DNA of 64,000 bases from NCBI GenBank assembly GCA_020186115.1, contig WSYJ01000009.1:310001-374000 (forward strand). The letters are read 5' to 3'. Below the pieces are notes generated by a model, which worked only from the letters and a program-made list of their open reading frames with translations, was not told the origin of the DNA and ran no database searches. A program made the translations under genes and the position numbers. How positions within the stretch are numbered: the first letter of the stretch is position 1; the number at the start of each line of letters is the position of its first letter. Shown here one piece after another: positions 60,025 to 64,000 of the stretch. Source of the DNA: Histomonas meleagridis. Its lineage: Eukaryota > Parabasalia > Tritrichomonadida > Dientamoebidae.

Positions 60025-61446
60025 TTTATTTTGTTTTCTTCTTACAAGCAACCAGGGAAAAAAACTCATTTTTCTCTTGGAAAGATATGCAGCGCTGACG
60101 AATGTGAAGATGTTGATCAAGTTATTATAGAAATTAAAAATTTCGTTAATTATATTTCAACCAGTTTTACAGACGAATCATCAATATCTGATGCTGTTTC
60201 GTTTATTTGTAGTAAAATGCAAATATGCGATTTAAAAATTTCCAATGTAATTTATGAAAATCAAATATGTATTAACGAATTCTTAATGAATTGTTTATTT
60301 AACTTAAAAATAGCTAATTTAACATATGAAATTTTGAAGTCATTTAATGAGTTCTACAAAAGAACAAAATATAACCCAGTTCCTGAAAATTTACCACGTT
60401 TTTTGGGGATTTTATACTCAATCGAACCTGAATTTCTCAAAGAGAAAGTAATACAACAAATTACCATTGAATGCTTGACCAGTATACAGTTTTATTTTGA
60501 TATTTCTTTTTCAGAATATTTTGATGAAGACTTTTTTGATTTCATTAACAACACTCTCTTTGGTAATGACAGCGAAGTTGACTATATCATTGGTTTTGTT
60601 TTATATGAATTTATTATGAAAATCCCCATAAATAATCAATTCTCAATTTTTATAAAAGATTTTTTCAGAAACAACATAACATTTAAAACAGCACCTCAAC
60701 TTTCAATCAGCTTTTATGAAATAAGCACAAAATATCCTGAAGCATGTAGTGAAGAATGGATGCAAATGTCTTTTTTTTCACTTCTTCAGTTCAACGAAGA
60801 CCCAATTCGCGTACAGCTTTTCAGGGCATTGTATAAAATGCATGAGGAATATCTTCCTTTCTATATTACATACGACACAATTGGTTGCATTTCTGATGCT
60901 CTTTCTCGTCAGGGGTACCCCGAAATTGTCACTTTTGCGTTGAGATTTGTCTATCGTTTTTTACAATTCGATATAGTTAAATGCATTCAATTATTTTTTT
61001 CTGATGATTTTGAAGGTGTAAATATCATATGCAATTTAACATATCATTTATTTAATGCTCCTTTCAAAGTCAAACAAATTACGTCATATATTTTCACTAT
61101 TTCTTTAAGTTATTCACCCCAAATATTTTATGAATATTTCCAAATCAAAGCTGAGGATTACGAAAATTGTTTGGACTATGTGAAGAATGGTTTCCAAGCG
61201 ATTTCCGAAGTTTTTAATTTAAGTCAATCTGATATTTCTAATTTGATGCTAATTGCATTGGATTCTTTAATAAATGTAATGGAGAGCAGAAACGCAATCG
61301 AAGACTTCCTGGAGACTATAAATAAGTCGGGAATTGATGAGCAAATTAGAGAAATTGCGACAATGGAAACAATTGAAGATGAAATTGATAATGAGATAAA
61401 AGAAAGAGCATCAGTCCTTTGCGAAAAATATTTTGGTTATGAATAA
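60025..61446 (+). CDS. Helical-repeat protein without an obvious start codon
   Basis: An open frame of about 470 codons with normal coding character: a helical, ARM/HEAT-like protein rich in Phe, Ile, Asn and Glu (for example LMNCLFNLKIANLTYEIL, DIVKCIQLFFSDD), ending MESRNAIEDFLET and ERASVLCEKYFGYE. The frame is open from 60025, but the first in-frame ATG is only at 60217 (codon 63 counted from TTG 60031). An Inr-like TCACTTTT and an AACGATTTAACG box lie at about 59975-60010. Start loss, a short intron or an indel in the A run near 60055 could explain it. Function unknown. The stop is TAAA. Confidence 0.6.
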   Translation, partial: FILFSSYKQPGKKTHFSLGKICSADECEDVDQVIIEIKNFVNYISTSFTDESSISDAVSFICSKMQICDLKISNVIYENQICINEFLMNCLFNLKIANLTYEILKSFNEFYKRTKYNPVPENLPRFLGILYSIEPEFLKEKVIQQITIECLTSIQFYFDISFSEYFDEDFFDFINNTLFGNDSEVDYIIGFVLYEFIMKIPINNQFSIFIKDFFRNNITFKTAPQLSISFYEISTKYPEACSEEWMQMSFFSLLQFNEDPIRVQLFRALYKMHEEYLPFYITYDTIGCISDALSRQGYPEIVTFALRFVYRFLQFDIVKCIQLFFSDDFEGVNIICNLTYHLFNAPFKVKQITSYIFTISLSYSPQIFYEYFQIKAEDYENCLDYVKNGFQAISEVFNLSQSDISNLMLIALDSLINVMESRNAIEDFLETINKSGIDEQIREIATMETIEDEIDNEIKERASVLCEKYFGYE

Positions 61447-61639
61447 ATATAAATTATTAAATATAACTGTTAAAATAATTCTGAAAATGAAATTTACAGG
61501 CTGAAGATTTAAGAAATATTTGTATAAAATAATGAGTATCAAAAAGCATTTGTAACCATAGAGATAACTCGCATTGATATGTTTCAACATTTTCGATCAA
61601 ATATTATCAAATGCATAAATAAAATATATTTCTTCATCT

Positions 61640-62342
61640 ATTCGAATGGAGGCAATGTCTTTATGATGCATATCTCTGACATTGGCTGAGATCCGTAATT
61701 GAAAGTCGTATTAACCCTCAGCATGAATTGTGTGTCTCTTCTTTTAGCAAATACATCACTTGTGTCAAAGCCCCTTTTGGGTCCTCGGGATCAGTCCCGA
61801 CCGCATTATATACCTACCTACCTCCGGTCATTATTAGCTGAAAAATAAATCATTTGTAAGGCTATTTGATTTGTATTGTTAGGGTTAACTTTACATTGTC
61901 CGAATATAACAATGTCATTACCTCTATATAATTTAATACTTTCTTTAATACTTTTTTTCTAAATTTTCTTTTGTAGCATAATTATGATCATGATTATGAT
62001 CAATATTTGAATAAGTATTATCATGATTATGATCTTTTAATGCTGTGTTATCTGGATCAATACCATTAATTGTTTCACATTCGAAATTCTTAATATTTGT
62101 AATATTACTTGTAATTATTGTTGTTGTATTTAATGCTGATTTAAAGTCCTCAGTATCAACATAATTTTGACTAATAGAATTTGATAAAGTACTAATTCCA
62201 TTTGTTAATTCTTCTTTTGAAGCATAAGGTTTAACAGCGCTTTCGACCTATGAGTCTTATGCCCAAGTTTCATCCGAAATTTATTCATCAATCGTACCAA
62301 ATCCTTTTTCGCATTATCTAAAGTAAATTGTACATAGTTCAT
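61640..62342 (-). pseudogene. Tail-fibre-like / mobile-element-derived pseudogene
   Basis: The minus strand contains coherent protein across several frames: VKPYASKEELTNGISTLSNS, SQNYVDTEDFKSALNTT, a His/Asp-rich motif (DHNHDNTYSNIDHNHDHNYA), SIKESIKLYRGNDIVIFGQC, and GTDPEDPKGALTQVMYLL. The H-x-H-D-x-x-Y pattern is typical of phage tail fibres and of some virus-like element structural proteins. Frames change in an A run and in a GGTA microsatellite (61810-61830), and upstream codons include TAA and TAG where residues are expected. A perfect hairpin TCGGGA-TCAG-TCCCGA lies within it (61785-61800). Probably a remnant of a Polinton/Maverick-like or other acquired gene. The rest of 61447-62613 is AT-rich. 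Confidence 0.5.
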
Positions 62343-62613
62343 CAAAAGAAAAATAACTAAATAAAATTATTTTTTAATAAATTAATAATGATTCTAACAA
62401 AAAATAATCTGGTTCCAGCCACTGTATGTTCTCTGACTGTACATTGTTCTAACATATATAAAATCCGATTGTTTTATACATTTTTTATCGAAAATTCTTA
62501 AAGAATTTGCAAATTGAGCGGACTACAAAAAATTGATAAAATTTATCAGAAAAATGTGCATTCATTCAATTTTCTAAACTTGATGAAACTACCACAAAAT
62601 CGATTTGGAGTGT

Positions 62614-64000
62614 ATGTTTCTGGTCTTATTAACGAATATCATGTCCGCCCATAGTCTAGAAATAGACCCATTATCGAAATTATTGGCAGATATTCACTTG
62701 GGTATAATGAGACTATCATATTACATCACAATACCCCCAGAACCCGCAGGCCCAAGCACAGGCGATTCGGAAGGCTGGACCGATATACGAGAAGAAATAT
62801 CAAAAGCATCAGATGGGGAGCTTATAATGATAAGCCATTTACGATATAATTTATTACTTTCATCTATCGAATCATGGGAGCTTAATGACATAATTGGAGT
62901 GTCAGTAATTCATAATGGCACTCACATATATCAGAATATTCCTTATACTCAGACCAACGGTTCGTTTTACCCAGATACGACGATGTACACGGATTTTCCG
63001 ATCGTCAATTTAATATCTTATTATCCTTTCGATTATTCTTATACTGTTTTAAAGAAAGACACAAGCAAGCAAAATTTAACAACTCAGAAAGAAATGGATT
63101 TCATGTTTGCAAGCAGCGAAAATGTTACGATTCCACGTGTTGGTGCAGATCCTGTATATGAACTCTATTTCATACATAAAATGTCATATTTCTATATGAC
63201 TATACATCTAAACACTGAAAGGAATCAATCAAACATTTCATTGTTTATCAATGGGTTAAAACATAACGGAACATTTAGCACATTAAATGGTACGGTATTC
63301 ATCGATGATGACGCGCAACCACTTAATAATTGGAATATTACAAATCTTTGCAATATGAGTAACTCTGAAACAATTCAATGTAAAATGATATTATTTCCAC
63401 AAATGCTTAATAACGATATTGAAATATCAATTTTTAATGATGAATTTATATATAACGAAACAATTCAACAGGAAGAACTCAAATCAGGATATTCATATTC
63501 TTGCGAATTATATGTTAATATTAGTACAGCAACATTTACACAAAGTAATACATTCACACAATCAAATGAATTTACACAAAGTAATATTTTTACAAAAAGT
63601 AATACATTCACACAATCAAATGAATTTACACAAAGTAATAAATTTACAAAAAGTGATACATTTACACAATCAAACACATTCTCTAATTCCAACACATTGA
63701 TACAAAGTAATGAATTTACTCGATCAAATACATTTTCTATTTCAAATACATTGATACAAAGTAATAAATTTATCCAAACAAATACATTTTCTATTGCGAA
63801 TACATTTTATGTAAATTTAACATATTCTTATGCATTAACATATAATTTTATTATTACCGAAACATATATCATTCATAATTCATTTGTAACGAACACATAT
63901 TCTTTAACTTTATTAAATTCGACAAATGTATATACAAACATTAATTATATTTATTATGAATATACAATTGTTCAATACACATTTTCTTATTCATATTATT
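62614..64000 (+). CDS. Fimbrillin-like surface protein with hexapeptide stalk (3' partial)
   Basis: The frame runs from ATG 62614 to the window end (462 codons, no stop). A signal peptide (MFLVLLTNIMSAHS) is followed by an ectodomain of about 290 residues with the layout of Bacteroidetes fimbrillin/Mfa-like domains: SWELNDIIGVSVIHNG, NIPYTQTNGSFYP, FPIVNLISYYPF, QKEMDFMFASS, YELYFIHKMSYFYMTIHL, ILFPQMLNNDIEISIF and LKSGYSYSCELYVNI. Then come 15 hexapeptide units xF(T/S)xSN (from residue 307) and a Tyr-rich region (YYEYTIVQYTFSYSYY) that resembles the region after the hexapeptides in the gene at 37894. A membrane anchor is expected beyond the window. Many N-glycosylation sequons are present. 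Likely a surface adhesin with a bacterial-type head. Confidence 0.75.
   Translation, partial: MFLVLLTNIMSAHSLEIDPLSKLLADIHLGIMRLSYYITIPPEPAGPSTGDSEGWTDIREEISKASDGELIMISHLRYNLLLSSIESWELNDIIGVSVIHNGTHIYQNIPYTQTNGSFYPDTTMYTDFPIVNLISYYPFDYSYTVLKKDTSKQNLTTQKEMDFMFASSENVTIPRVGADPVYELYFIHKMSYFYMTIHLNTERNQSNISLFINGLKHNGTFSTLNGTVFIDDDAQPLNNWNITNLCNMSNSETIQCKMILFPQMLNNDIEISIFNDEFIYNETIQQEELKSGYSYSCELYVNISTATFTQSNTFTQSNEFTQSNIFTKSNTFTQSNEFTQSNKFTKSDTFTQSNTFSNSNTLIQSNEFTRSNTFSISNTLIQSNKFIQTNTFSIANTFYVNLTYSYALTYNFIITETYIIHNSFVTNTYSLTLLNSTNVYTNINYIYYEYTIVQYTFSYSYY
63532..63801 (+). repeat. 18-bp / hexapeptide array (15 units)
   Basis: Fifteen contiguous 18-base units encode TFTQSN, EFTQSN, IFTKSN, KFTKSD, TFSNSN, TLIQSN and similar. 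Blocks of two or three units are repeated nearly exactly at the DNA level, suggesting recent expansion. Confidence 0.92.

Noticed and set aside
60017-60048. Intron (GT...ACAAG, 32 nt) to give the ARM-like gene a start
   Set aside because: No upstream ATG is in the right phase for this splice and the 5' site lacks GTATGT.
63419-63700. Plus-strand frame starting MKYQFLMM across the hexapeptide array
   Set aside because: A shadow of the fimbrillin-like gene, whose frame runs unbroken from 62614 to the window edge.
63532-63801. CRISPR array from regular short repeats
   Set aside because: The repeats are 18-base coding units without unique spacers, inside a eukaryotic gene.

Overview
This window is AT-rich eukaryotic nuclear DNA with compact, almost intronless genes on both strands. 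It most likely comes from a trichomonad (Parabasalia), probably Tritrichomonas-like. The clues are BspA-type leucine-rich-repeat surface proteins, a saposin-like secreted protein, decayed ankyrin-repeat and mobile-element-like genes, an outer-dynein-arm docking protein, stop codons that often run into TAAA (the trichomonad poly(A) signal), and AACGG(T/C)T boxes just upstream of start codons that fit the Trichomonas M3 (Myb-like) core promoter element. The species is inferred from content only.

Layout. 0-15 kb: 3' part of a kelch/coiled-coil gene, CBP20, a possible MED14, a decayed ORF, a Ser-rich TBC Rab-GAP, ribosomal eL33, a BspA-like LRR membrane protein flanked by two actin-related pseudogenes, and RACK1. 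15-23 kb: an RGG/YDDRG-repeat protein whose start codon needs a 23-nt intron, VPS18, a four-TM protein, an ankyrin pseudogene, a thioredoxin-fold protein without CxxC, and a coiled-coil protein. 23-37 kb: a giant USP34/USP9X-like deubiquitinase, the OSTC/DC2 oligosaccharyltransferase subunit divergent from a four-TM protein, SMC2, SRP68 and tRNA-Gly(GCC). 37-50 kb: a BspA-like protein with a hexapeptide stalk, WDR3/UTP12, an LRR protein with a very long Glu/Lys/Asn repeat tail, and a large coiled-coil protein. 50-59 kb: a type I membrane protein, ribosomal eL39 (51 codons), a saposin-like protein, a decayed gene family member, a variant protein kinase, a short Sec23-like protein and ODAD2/ARMC4. 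59-64 kb: a frameshifted 14-3-3, a helical-repeat ORF without ATG, a phage/Polinton-fibre-like pseudogene, and the 5' part of a surface protein that runs off the window.

The most interesting signal is the last gene (from 62614). Its N-terminal ectodomain reads like a Bacteroidetes fimbrillin (Mfa-like) domain. It is followed by 15 hexapeptide units of the form xF(T/S)xSN and then by a Tyr-rich segment that resembles the region after the same kind of hexapeptide array in the BspA-like gene at 37.9-39.5 kb. The two genes therefore look like different bacterial-type adhesin heads on a common stalk and membrane anchor. Other observations to follow up are the 23-nt intron behind a 4-nt first exon, the paired actin-related pseudogenes around the BspA gene, and a cluster of broken genes in the last 5 kb.

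How the genes work together: no operon logic is expected in this eukaryote. The housekeeping genes cover translation (eL33, eL39, RACK1, tRNA), the secretory route (SRP68, OSTC, Sec23-like, TBC GAP, VPS18), RNA and ribosome biogenesis (CBP20, WDR3), chromosomes (SMC2), ubiquitin turnover (USP) and the flagellum (ODAD2). The accessory genes are cell-surface proteins and remnants.
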